Below, piece after piece: positions 14,325 through 22,096 of a stretch of DNA of 26,345 nt (its first letter is position 1; each line of letters starts with the position of its first letter). A model generated the notes under the pieces. It saw only the letters and a list, made by a program, of their open reading frames with translations. It had not been told where the DNA came from and searched no databases. This stretch comes from a virus: positions 1 to 26,345 of the IMG/VR virus record IMGVR_UViG_3300028666_000097; one strand, 5' to 3'. The position numbers and the translations under genes were made by a program.

Positions 14325-15511
14325 GCCAGGCCAACTTCCCCAACTTCGTTCTCAACCCCAACGGCACCAGTGGGTCGTTCGAGTCGTATTTACAAAACGA
14401 CATTGAAGGGTCATCACTCTCCATCACGCCCACGCTCATTTCGTGGATGGAAACTATCACTGTTTTTGGCTACGACAAGGACGGGAATGACCCCGGCAAC
14501 AACCTGTTCATGCTCTTGGACGCCTACAACAAACTTGCCACTGGTGCCAACTCGACTGATGCTCCCTTGGTGCGTGTGGGCGATCCGCACTACTCCGGCA
14601 ACGGGGCCTATGCTCAGTCCGTGGACCTGTCCCCCCGGACCTCCGACAGCACCGTCAATATCCGGCAATCCATCCGCTATATCATGCCGGGGGCCTTTGC
14701 GGAGGTTTCCTACGAGACATATCAGCAGACCGAGGTGCGCACTTTTGCCGAGGACCCGACCGGCTGGTTGGATGGTGCTGGAAATGACACCCGCCTGACC
14801 GTCATCAGCTTCGCGCCCCAGAGTCAGATCGGGAAGATCATGGTGGCGGCCACCAACACCAATGTACCGGTGGTGTCGCGGGTCAACGTGCCGTGCATCA
14901 CCAGAGCTATGAGGATAACTCAATATGAACTCCTATCCACTGCGGACAACGGACCTTCCATAAACTCGGGCGCTCATCGTCCTGTGTGGAATGCCAAGGC
15001 TGTTTGGGGGTTCCCTGCGGGTGCCTTGCTTTACATGGGCCGGCAGGCACAGACGGACGGCACCCCCATTCACCGATGCACCTACACCTTCCTCATTAAT
15101 CAGTACGGGTGGCACCACTTCTACGGCGTATACACTGCCCAAAACGGGTTGATCCCCTACGTCATCACCCCCATTGACCCCACCAAGGTCACTCCTCAGC
15201 AGGCAACGGTTCCCATGCCCGGTGCGGCGGGGGCAGGCGGCATCTTTGGCACGGCCATGGGTGCGCCCAATGGGACGGCCGCGTGGAGGATGCTGCCCTC
15301 AGTGGACTTCTCAGCCCTCTTCATGAACCTCAAGCCTCCCTTCAACAAGAACGGAGTTCCACTACCCGCTGCCGTTGCCGCACCGGACCTGTCCTCAGTG
15401 GGAGCTATCCCATCCTCCGACCCGTCCATGCCCATTCCCACGGACATCTTCTCCGGGTCGCTCCCTCCAATTACAACTGTTGGATTTCCCCAGCCCCCGA
15501 TAGGACTGTAA
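14321..15511 (+). CDS. Unrecognised tail tip protein (396 aa)
   Basis: A 396-residue protein that starts in an ATGA overlap with the tape-measure stop. It has many aromatic and Gly/Pro residues, a beta-rich body, and a Pro-rich end with repeated SSDPSMPIP-like motifs. Position after the tape measure is where distal tail (Dit) and tail-tip proteins occur, but I cannot find the diagnostic features of a Dit, gp27-like hub or tail lysozyme. A virion tail role is likely from context; no enzymatic motif is visible. It overlaps the next ATG by one base. Confidence 0.6.
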   Translation: MSQANFPNFVLNPNGTSGSFESYLQNDIEGSSLSITPTLISWMETITVFGYDKDGNDPGNNLFMLLDAYNKLATGANSTDAPLVRVGDPHYSGNGAYAQSVDLSPRTSDSTVNIRQSIRYIMPGAFAEVSYETYQQTEVRTFAEDPTGWLDGAGNDTRLTVISFAPQSQIGKIMVAATNTNVPVVSRVNVPCITRAMRITQYELLSTADNGPSINSGAHRPVWNAKAVWGFPAGALLYMGRQAQTDGTPIHRCTYTFLINQYGWHHFYGVYTAQNGLIPYVITPIDPTKVTPQQATVPMPGAAGAGGIFGTAMGAPNGTAAWRMLPSVDFSALFMNLKPPFNKNGVPLPAAVAAPDLSSVGAIPSSDPSMPIPTDIFSGSLPPITTVGFPQPPIGL

Positions 15512-16377
15512 TGAGCAGAACTCCCACACCTCCGATCAGCCCCAGCCCCTTCATCCCGCGGGGCACCACGCGGTCCCTGAACATGGTCCGCTCGCAGCTC
15601 AACGACCTGAGCATGATGTCGGGCCAGGCCGGGCACATGGCCGTGCAACGCGGCCCGTTGGGTACCAGCTTCATTGACACGTCGGTCGATCTCAATGGGG
15701 AGGGCGGGTTCTATGGCGTGCTGGTCAATGCCGGTCCAGCAGGCACAGCCGACTTCCCCGATGCCCGGTACTGGGTGCGTGAAGTCTCCCTCAGTCAGAC
15801 CCAGGGGGCGTCCATGACGGATTCCGTGGCGGCATACATGGGCGCCTCCTTTTTGAATTCAGACGGCAGCTATGGCGGGGCGAAGTGGCTGGTGGCCACG
15901 AACCTGCTGGAGTGTATGGTCGGAACCCACACCATGACCGTGCTGCCGGCCAACACGCCCATCTCGGCCGTTCTGCCGCCGACAGCGTGCATCGTGTGGG
16001 TGCAGAAGATCCAAGCCGGCAAGTTCACCAACCTGCCGCAGGACTACGGCAACGAGGTCTATGTTTTTGAGCCGGTCACGTCCGCGGGCGGACTCGCCTC
16101 CCTCTTCGTCAATATCACGGGCTACTCGGGCAGCGGGCCCACGAGCTGGAACCCCTACGTCGCGACGTTCCCCGACGCCTCCACGGGCAACGTGTACCAG
16201 CGCGAGGACCTTAATGGCATCGCGGGGACGCCGGGATCACTGGGGGCGAACGTGGCGACGGACGGAAGCACGACCGGAGGGTGTCATGTTCAGCCGGCGG
16301 GGCTTGGTCGCAGGCGCGTCGATTGGGACCCGACCATCCCCGGTTACGTGTTTGAATTCCAGAACTCGGCCCAGTAG
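15511..16377 (+). CDS. Unrecognised tail protein (288 aa)
   Basis: A 288-residue protein with a Pro-rich start (TPTPPISPSPFIPRG), then a beta-rich body with several Asn/Gly turns. The start ATG 15511 forms TAATG with the previous stop; the frame is open further upstream but the overlap makes this start the best. The C-terminal end has a basic GRRRVD run and closes with FEFQNSAQ. It may be a fibre or tip component by place. No family is recognised. Confidence 0.6.
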   Translation: MSRTPTPPISPSPFIPRGTTRSLNMVRSQLNDLSMMSGQAGHMAVQRGPLGTSFIDTSVDLNGEGGFYGVLVNAGPAGTADFPDARYWVREVSLSQTQGASMTDSVAAYMGASFLNSDGSYGGAKWLVATNLLECMVGTHTMTVLPANTPISAVLPPTACIVWVQKIQAGKFTNLPQDYGNEVYVFEPVTSAGGLASLFVNITGYSGSGPTSWNPYVATFPDASTGNVYQREDLNGIAGTPGSLGANVATDGSTTGGCHVQPAGLGRRRVDWDPTIPGYVFEFQNSAQ

Positions 16378-16388
16378 TAGGAGATGCG

Positions 16389-17255
16389 ATGCCCATCAAC
16401 GCCTGCTGCTGCGGCCGAAATCCTTGTGCCGATGGCTGCTGCCAGTTTGTGGGCGTCGTGGCTCCGGGTCGCATGGGTGTCGTCACAAACAACAGTGATG
16501 GCACTTTTGCTGCGGGATACAACATCATTGGCCCTACGGCTACTGTGGAGCTGCTCTGTTCGGCGTTCACGCGCAACGGAGACGGAAGCTGGACTGGAGT
16601 CCTCGACGTTTTCTCCGGAGGATCAGCGCCGTCGGCGACGATGACCAGCGTTGTCACTGACAGTGGTTGCCCGCCGCTGGGTGGCCCGATCTGGAACACA
16701 ACCAACAACTACGACGACGTCTACAACGGCGGAATCCCGACCGGCAGCGCAACGATACAGGAAATGATCTCGGCAGCGGTCTGCGCCAACGGGACGGCAT
16801 CCCGGCCGGCGACAACCAGCCTCATGCTCATGCTGGCGCTAATCGGCACCGGAAGCACGCTCACGCCGACGCACCTATCGGAAAATTTCCAGGGGCCGCA
16901 GTCCCACACCGCATCCAATTACACCGTCTGGGATGGGACGCTGGGATACAACGGGGGCTACTGGATTTCCAACCCCGGCAGCGGATTCACGGTCTCGATC
17001 AAGCAGAAAGATGGCACGTGGGGAGATTTTGTCATCTATATACATGATGGTGACCCGGACATTCAAATGGAGATCATCGTGGGTCCCGAGGACAGTGATG
17101 ATGTTGCGAGGATTGCCAATGCGATGGTCTGGAATTTACCCCAGCCCGGGCACATGGAATCGCCCGGTTACAGTTGGAACAACGAGTATGGCGTGACGGA
17201 GAATGGGGGATTCACGATGGGGCCGTTCCGCGTGGTGCTGGGGGCCGCACCATGA
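16389..17255 (+). CDS. Tail protein with Cys-rich N terminus
   Basis: A 288-residue protein with an unusual start, MPINACCCGRNPCADGCC, in which 6 of the first 18 residues are Cys. The rest is beta-rich with Trp, Gly and Asn (GTLGYNGGYWISNPGSG). The Cys cluster could bind a metal or form disulfides in the mature virion. It could also cap a fibre. AGGAG lies 6 bases before the ATG, which is a strong site. The stop overlaps the next ATG as ATGA. Family unknown. Confidence 0.6.
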   Translation: MPINACCCGRNPCADGCCQFVGVVAPGRMGVVTNNSDGTFAAGYNIIGPTATVELLCSAFTRNGDGSWTGVLDVFSGGSAPSATMTSVVTDSGCPPLGGPIWNTTNNYDDVYNGGIPTGSATIQEMISAAVCANGTASRPATTSLMLMLALIGTGSTLTPTHLSENFQGPQSHTASNYTVWDGTLGYNGGYWISNPGSGFTVSIKQKDGTWGDFVIYIHDGDPDIQMEIIVGPEDSDDVARIANAMVWNLPQPGHMESPGYSWNNEYGVTENGGFTMGPFRVVLGAAP

Positions 17256-17482
17256 GACCAGGATCGCGGCCATTCTCGGTACCGGCGGATTTTGACCGCG
17301 TGAAAGCGGCCGAGATGGGCGCGGTATTCAGCGCCGATGGAACGGGGGTGTGGATGCCCCCGGCCGACTTCGCGCGCGTCGCACGAGGTACCGCACCGCT
17401 GGACGCCGCCGTCCAAGCCCGGATAGCCCAGCAGCGCAGGCAATGTAGGGGCTGCGGGGACCCCGGCGTGGATGGCCTCTAA
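17252..17482 (+). CDS. Small protein with C-terminal CxxC (76 aa)
   Basis: Last rightward gene, 76 residues. The start overlaps the previous stop as ATGA. It contains a segment FDRVKAAEMGAVFSADGTG, a likely helix (LDAAVQARIAQQRRQ) and then CRGCG near the end. Phage tail genes often end with short chaperone or assembly proteins carrying a CxxC, but the role here is unknown. Coding potential is supported mainly by the ATGA overlap and codon use. Confidence 0.55.
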   Translation: MRPGSRPFSVPADFDRVKAAEMGAVFSADGTGVWMPPADFARVARGTAPLDAAVQARIAQQRRQCRGCGDPGVDGL

Positions 17483-17488
17483 CCCCCA

Positions 17489-17526
17489 TGCAAAAAATAA
17501 AAACTCCTCAGTGCAAAAAATAAAAA
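17489..17526 (+). repeat. Two direct copies of TGCAAAAAATAAAAA
   Basis: A 15-base AT-rich sequence occurs at 17489-17503 and again at 17512-17526, 23 bases apart, in the gap between the converging gene blocks. The second copy supplies the U-run of the leftward terminator. Confidence 0.8.
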
Positions 17527-17550
17527 AGCCGGAGCTGCTCAGGCCCCGGC
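17513..17550 (-). terminator. Leftward intrinsic terminator
   Basis: Read on the minus strand, GCCGGGGC pairs with GCTCCGGC (8 pairs, one G-U) around a 7-base loop, followed by TTTTTTATTTTTT. It lies downstream of the last leftward gene and close to the end of the rightward block, so it closes the leftward operon. Confidence 0.85.
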
Positions 17551-17629
17551 CGCGGCACACGCCGCCCTTCGACGAGGCCCTTTCCAGTCGCACCATGAAT
17601 GGTAGATGCCTCGGGGAGGTCTGGTCAGT

Positions 17630-18127
17630 TTATTGTTGTCGCCTCGTCAGCACAGGTCCTGGCACCCACACACTCATCCACTTGAGGATTTTGTCGTCAT
17701 CCTTCGGGCTTGTCACCACAGTATCCCCCACAACCTTCGCGTGAACCGCCTTGGTCAGGGACACCAACCGCTTGGCCAGTGCGGGGGCGCTGCCCATGCC
17801 CGGCATGACCACCCGGCCTTCTGAGAAGTGTCCCAACAACCAGAACAGAATCGCGTTCTCGTCAAGCACCGTGTTGGCCGGCATGGTCGCCTCCCCACTC
17901 CAATACCAGTTGCGATAAGTGTGCATCAGGAAGGAACTTGTCCGGGTGGAGAACCGCACGCGGTCGGTGCCCGTGGAGTCGATGCGGAAATCGAACAGGT
18001 TCATGTTCGGGTCCTGGCACTTGGCCATGATGATCGCCATGCCCATCGAAGCCCACCGCTTGCGCGATCGGGCCAGTCGCAGGCGGCACCCAGACCCCTG
18101 CACATGCAGGGTGGCTCCGAACAACAT
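17630..18127 (-). CDS. Hypothetical protein at end of leftward operon (165 aa)
   Basis: Unrecognised 165-residue protein, starting 7 bases after the stop of the sigma-like gene. The ATG at 18127 is chosen because it follows that stop; the frame is open further into the sigma gene but that is an overlap. It has a basic segment (RLRLARSRKRW, residues 15-25), a mixed alpha/beta middle with FDFRIDSTGTDRVRF, and an ending with WMSVWVPG. No membrane segment is visible. Transcription would end at the terminator near 17513-17550. The function is unknown; the nearness to a sigma-like gene may be coincidental. Confidence 0.6.
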   Translation of the reverse strand: MLFGATLHVQGSGCRLRLARSRKRWASMGMAIIMAKCQDPNMNLFDFRIDSTGTDRVRFSTRTSSFLMHTYRNWYWSGEATMPANTVLDENAILFWLLGHFSEGRVVMPGMGSAPALAKRLVSLTKAVHAKVVGDTVVTSPKDDDKILKWMSVWVPGPVLTRRQQ

Positions 18128-18134
18128 CAAGCAG

Positions 18135-18659
18135 TCAATCAAGTGGTACAAGTTGTCGAAGCGCAGCGGTCTGTTCGTAGATGGTGGTTTTAGAGACACC
18201 CAGAACTCCTTGCAGCTGGGTTTCGGTGCAGCCGCAGAATATCTTGCCAATCAGGATGCAGATGCCGTAGCCCGGCCCTCCCGCAGTCTCCAAGGTCTTG
18301 ACCATGTTGCGAAGGGACTCGGCCTCCCGCAGGTCCTCGGATGGGTCACTCTCCTCGGCGGCGTCGTAGTCCTCGACCGAGCTGCGTTTGCGGTTGGCCT
18401 CGTGCCGGGCCGTGCCTTTGCGGCCCTCCAAACTGCGCACCTCTTCAATGACGAGGAAGTGGGTCTTGCTCTTGGCGTAGGGCTCAATATCGCCGCGGGA
18501 CTTGTCGTAGAGGTGCAGGGCCTTGAACAGGCACCCTCCCGTGAGATCCGACGCCTCCTCGCCCAGATGCTTGCGCACATGGGCCGTGACAGGACCCAGG
18601 AGGCGGCTGCTCCAAAGGCTGATTTCAGCGGGCGTCAATGGCGATGCCGTGGCGGGCAT
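18135..18659 (-). CDS. Sigma-70-like RNA polymerase sigma factor
   Basis: A 174-residue protein with the two-domain layout of short sigma factors. Residues 38-76 resemble region 2: SDLTGGCLFKALHLYDKSRG, then PYAKSKTHFLVIEEVRS, matching the pattern D..Q...L.....YD...G.F..Y.......I.DE.R. An acidic linker with EDYDAAEESDPSEDLREAE follows. Residues 144-168 form a helix-turn-helix (CTETQLQGVLGVSKTTIYEQ) fitting region 4, which contacts the -35 element. AGGGG lies upstream of the ATG. The factor could redirect host polymerase to phage late promoters; a host-derived factor acting on other genes cannot be excluded. It is at the end of a long leftward operon, beside the tail-fibre gene. Confidence 0.75.
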   Translation of the reverse strand: MPATASPLTPAEISLWSSRLLGPVTAHVRKHLGEEASDLTGGCLFKALHLYDKSRGDIEPYAKSKTHFLVIEEVRSLEGRKGTARHEANRKRSSVEDYDAAEESDPSEDLREAESLRNMVKTLETAGGPGYGICILIGKIFCGCTETQLQGVLGVSKTTIYEQTAALRQLVPLD

Positions 18660-18670
18660 GGGATGACCCC

Positions 18671-18994
18671 TTAACTGGTTTGGATCATGTTGATGGTGAC
18701 GATGATGGATTGCGAGCTGGTGGTGTCAGGACCGCCGCCCGTGGCTCCGCAGCCAAAGCCGGAGACATTGCCCACGGACTGGTTGGGGGCGCTTAGGCCG
18801 CCGACCAGTGTCGCGGTTTGACCGGGTCCTGCCCAGACTAGGGGACCGGATGCCCGCCTCACCGCCAGCCAGTTGGTGGTGCTGGTGTTGAAGAAGGCGA
18901 TGGCGCGGGCGCCACAGTCCGCGAGGATGGCCGCGGGGGTTGCGGAGGAGCTGCCGGCGACTGTGCCGAAGCCTAGGGTGGGGTCGATGGCCAT
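18671..18994 (-). CDS. Hypothetical small protein (107 aa)
   Basis: A 107-residue protein rich in Ala, Gly, Ser and Thr. The start at 18994 has AAGGAGG, the best ribosome-binding site in the leftward block, with a CA-rich unstructured leader before it. The sequence has ARAIAFFNTSTTNWLAVR and ends with SIIVTINMIQTS, compatible with a beta-sandwich, and is preceded by the tail-fibre gene, so a virion accessory or surface protein is plausible. No motif is recognised. Confidence 0.65.
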   Translation of the reverse strand: MAIDPTLGFGTVAGSSSATPAAILADCGARAIAFFNTSTTNWLAVRRASGPLVWAGPGQTATLVGGLSAPNQSVGNVSGFGCGATGGGPDTTSSQSIIVTINMIQTS

Positions 18995-19042
18995 GACGGC
19001 CTCCTTGGGTTAGGGTTGTTGGGTGTTGGTTGTTGAGCACAT

Positions 19043-21574
19043 TTAGTATCCACCTTTTGCGTTGTCCAAGAGCATGTTCAGCAGGAGCGATTCGTCTGAC
19101 CGCACCGTCGCTGGCCCCGTAATGAAGTCGGTGGATTCGCCAACCATTGCCCCATTAAAATCGATGGCTTTGACGGTCCAGGTGTGGCTCTGTGAGTCAT
19201 TGGCTTTGATCCCGGTGAAATTCTGGTTGAAGCACAAATATCCCTGACCGCCGTGGTCGATATCGACCGTCCAGTACACGGCCGCCGGATTCGTGTCGCT
19301 CCAGTACAGGTCCAGCGTGGCTCCCCTGACAATAAAGAGCCCGCTGACGGTGTAGTTGCTGATAGCAAGCGTAAGGGTTCCGGGCGTGAAAGACTCAGCC
19401 GAGTTGGTGCCCGTGACTGTCAGAATATCCGTCCCCACGGCCAAGGGGGCATAGGTCAGGGTGCCGCTGGTGGCCGCGCTGACGATGGTCAGTGTGCCCG
19501 AGGTCCCGATCAGCGCGCCGGTGGAAAGGTAGCCGTTCGTCGCGACGATGGTGAGGCTGCCGCTGATGCCCCGCGTGCTGGTGTCAGACCAGGAGAGCGG
19601 CATGAGGAGTCCGGCGGTGGCGGCACTGCCGTTGACGGCGGTGAGGGTGAGGGAGATGGAGGGCGCCAAAAGGTTACTCTCGAACGCGGCCAGAATGACG
19701 TGACCCGCCGTGTTGGGATGCAACGCGTCGGCAAGATTGCCCGCGGTCAGGACGGTAGACCTGTCCACATACTGGATGCTGGCGTTTGCGGCCGCAATGC
19801 CGATCTGTGTGCGGTAGTCGCTGAGAGACCGTCCGCCCGTGGACTCGGGGTTGGCGATGATCGGGGACTCAGCAATGATCTTCTTGCCCGGAGCCGCCGA
19901 CTTAAGAGCGGCGATGAAAGACGCATACCCGGCCCCGAACGCTGTGGCATTCCACACGCCGGTATTCCAGTCGTTGGTGCCCAGCGCGATGACGTAGGTG
20001 CTGGCCGAATAGTTGGCGAGTTGCGACGCGAGCGCGGCATAGTTGGCGCTGTACTCAAAGAGCGTTCGACCACCCGCCGCGTCGATGGCCAGGCCCTTCC
20101 CGTACTGGTTGCGCAGGAGGATGGTGTAGCCTTGCAGCGTTGGCGTGCCGCTTCCGACGCCCACCCCAATGGAGTCTGACAGCACGACCGCGGCGTTGGG
20201 CCCTGGCGCGGCGATGCTGTAACTGGCGGCGTTAGTGATCGAGAATGATTCAATGAACGAACCCAGCAAGGTAGATCCAGGAACATCCTGCCCGCCCCCG
20301 CGTAACGTGACCGTGTGTGCCCCCGCCGAGAGTGTGAGCGTATCTGATTCCGTTCCGTTGGCACCAAACGTGTGAATGAGGGCCGATGATGTGGCCCCGT
20401 CCGGGATGGCCACCATTGTCGCGCCGATGGTCTGGCCGAAGTTGTTCGTCAAGCCGGTGAACACGATCGCGCCGCCCCCAGCGTTGATGGTGGTGATGAC
20501 GTGGACTTCCGCCCAACATGATTGGCTGGGGTTGTCACTCACATTGTTGTAGGTGTTGTACCAGACGTTTGAGGCATTGACGCTGATGGTTCCCGTGGAC
20601 GTGCTGGACACGTAGGTCAGCGGCGAGGGGTCGGTGATGGCCGGGTTGCTGCTGGTCGAGAGCGTAATGTGACCTGTGACGGCGGGCGTGTAGGTGAACG
20701 TTTTGGCCGCGCTGCTGGCAGTCCAGATGATCGGATTGGTGGAGAATGTGCCCCCGCTGCCAAGGTCTGAGAGCGTGACGGTGCCGCTCCACGTTCCATT
20801 GGGCGTCAGTGTGAAATTGGTGCTGGCGACACCCGATAGGCCGCTGCCGGGCCCGGTGAAAGTGTAGGCGCTGGCGCTGGCCGATGACGTGAAGCCAAAG
20901 AGTGCCCCTGTGGTGAAATAGACCTCAGCGAAAGAGGTCGTGGTGATGATGCCGGAGAGGGTCGTGGAGGCCGCCAGCGTGGCGTTTCCCGCACCTATGT
21001 TCACATGGTTATTTGAGAAATCAGAGTTGGTGCCGGAGTCAGAGAATGGCGCGCCCAAAGCGAGCACGAGAGTTCCGCTGTCTCCGTCGCCGACAATGGC
21101 CACTGTGGTTCCGCTGGTGGTGTTGTTCAGCGGCCCCTGACCCCCGCTGCCAGTGAAGATCGAGAATGTATGATTGGCCTGATTGGGGATGGTTCCGCTG
21201 TCGGTCTTGTTGTCTACCAGGCTCCAAGTTGGTGAGCCGTCGGCGTGCATCAGGTACATGATGACGTTGCGGTCGATGCTGGTTGCGTTGGTGGTGATGA
21301 GGTAGGCTGTCGAGATGGAGGCGGTCCCGTGGTACCACCAGAGAACTTGCCCGTGATGCGTTCCGGGTTCGACGGCCGTATTGATATGTGACCATGCGCC
21401 TGTGGAGAGGTTGTCAATGATCGAAAATCCGTCATCGACGAGGTTGTCCACGAACGTTTTGGAGACGACCGCTGCCAGAATGTCGCCCGCGGCCATGCCG
21501 GCGATGGGGTAAGCCAGCGGCGTGGTGGAGCTGCTGGTGGCGACCCGTGGGAGCATCGTGGTTGTTTGTGCCAT
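19043..21574 (-). CDS. Tail fibre/spike with SGNH/GDSL esterase domain
   Basis: An 843-residue protein, the largest leftward product. The N-terminal half (1-455) is Ser/Thr/Gly-rich with beta-sandwich-like repeats. Residues of about 455-625 form an SGNH hydrolase: block I VVLSDSIGVG (Ser468), block II DAAGG, block III GTNDWN (Asn534) and block V DALHP (Asp616, His619). After this come Ig-like or beta-sandwich repeats and a short conserved end (LLNMLLDNAKGGY). SGNH domains in phage spikes typically remove acetyl groups from surface polysaccharide. GGAG 8 bases before ATG 21574 sets the start. Host recognition by enzymatic removal of a polysaccharide decoration is inferred. Confidence 0.85.
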   Translation of the reverse strand: MAQTTTMLPRVATSSSTTPLAYPIAGMAAGDILAAVVSKTFVDNLVDDGFSIIDNLSTGAWSHINTAVEPGTHHGQVLWWYHGTASISTAYLITTNATSIDRNVIMYLMHADGSPTWSLVDNKTDSGTIPNQANHTFSIFTGSGGQGPLNNTTSGTTVAIVGDGDSGTLVLALGAPFSDSGTNSDFSNNHVNIGAGNATLAASTTLSGIITTTSFAEVYFTTGALFGFTSSASASAYTFTGPGSGLSGVASTNFTLTPNGTWSGTVTLSDLGSGGTFSTNPIIWTASSAAKTFTYTPAVTGHITLSTSSNPAITDPSPLTYVSSTSTGTISVNASNVWYNTYNNVSDNPSQSCWAEVHVITTINAGGGAIVFTGLTNNFGQTIGATMVAIPDGATSSALIHTFGANGTESDTLTLSAGAHTVTLRGGGQDVPGSTLLGSFIESFSITNAASYSIAAPGPNAAVVLSDSIGVGVGSGTPTLQGYTILLRNQYGKGLAIDAAGGRTLFEYSANYAALASQLANYSASTYVIALGTNDWNTGVWNATAFGAGYASFIAALKSAAPGKKIIAESPIIANPESTGGRSLSDYRTQIGIAAANASIQYVDRSTVLTAGNLADALHPNTAGHVILAAFESNLLAPSISLTLTAVNGSAATAGLLMPLSWSDTSTRGISGSLTIVATNGYLSTGALIGTSGTLTIVSAATSGTLTYAPLAVGTDILTVTGTNSAESFTPGTLTLAISNYTVSGLFIVRGATLDLYWSDTNPAAVYWTVDIDHGGQGYLCFNQNFTGIKANDSQSHTWTVKAIDFNGAMVGESTDFITGPATVRSDESLLLNMLLDNAKGGY

Positions 21575-21578
21575 TGAG

Positions 21579-21806
21579 TCACTCCGTCTTTTCGAGAGTC
21601 GCCACACGCCGGCGGTACTGTTCGATGAGTTGCCGCACCACCACCAGTTCGGCCTTCTGTTTCTCGACCTCGACCAGGAGGCTGTCTCTCTGGAGGCGAT
21701 ATTCCCCCATCTCGATCGTCCGCGCTTGGCATAGCGCCCGCAACTTTTCGGGGTCCTCGTCGATGCGGGGATTGCGGGAAATATCAGGGTTGACTGTGCG
21801 TGTCAT
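21579..21806 (-). CDS. Small coiled-coil protein (75 aa)
   Basis: A 75-residue protein whose residues 20-70 form a long charged helix with heptad-like Leu/Val spacing (LLVEVEKQKAELVVVRQLIE). It ends 4 bases before the start of the fibre gene, a spacing consistent with coupling. Possible role as a fibre trimerisation aid or chaperone, only from position and shape. There is no signal peptide. GAG 7 bases before the ATG is a modest ribosome-binding site. Confidence 0.6.
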   Translation of the reverse strand: MTRTVNPDISRNPRIDEDPEKLRALCQARTIEMGEYRLQRDSLLVEVEKQKAELVVVRQLIEQYRRRVATLEKTE

Positions 21807-21820
21807 CGTTTAGCTCAATC

Positions 21821-22096
21821 CTAAATGCCAAAATCACGATAATTTGTCTGCGTTGAACTTGTCGCCAAAAAGGAGCATACGACACTAAAGGACTTCAACC
21901 CAAAGGTCATTTTGGGTGTAGCTGTATAATTGTCAGCAAGACTCGCCGCTTTCATCGTCGGTCCCGGCACGCCATTCACGAACGTCGTAGGGCCATTGAC
22001 CAGCGTGCCGTTGTTGCCATGGCCGGACGCGTCTAGAGAGTCGCCCGCCAGCGGCCATGCGGCTGAGTATCCGAGGATGCCGTCGATGGGGGTCAT
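21821..22096 (-). CDS. Truncated LamG/concanavalin-like protein
   Basis: A 91-residue protein that reads like the start of a LamG (laminin G-like, concanavalin fold) carbohydrate-binding domain: LAGDSLDASGHGNNGTLVNG, a short GVPGPTM segment, then KSFSVVCSFLATSS. It then ends at a TAG where the family normally continues for a further 80-100 residues. The stop is 14 bases before the start of the next gene, so there is no room for the missing part. The start overlaps the previous stop as ATGA (22093-22096). It is either a natural short form or the remnant of a shortened fibre. Confidence 0.6.
   Translation of the reverse strand: MTPIDGILGYSAAWPLAGDSLDASGHGNNGTLVNGPTTFVNGVPGPTMKAASLADNYTATPKMTFGLKSFSVVCSFLATSSTQTNYRDFGI

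Noticed and set aside
18128-18250. A TTG-started longer form of the last leftward gene, inside the sigma-like gene
   Set aside because: It would need a long overlap with a well-supported gene. ATG 18127 directly after the sigma stop is simpler.
19253-20179. A 308-codon plus-strand frame opposite the esterase spike
   Set aside because: The minus strand carries the SGNH motifs. The opposing product is Gly/Arg/Asp-rich without any motif or start signal.
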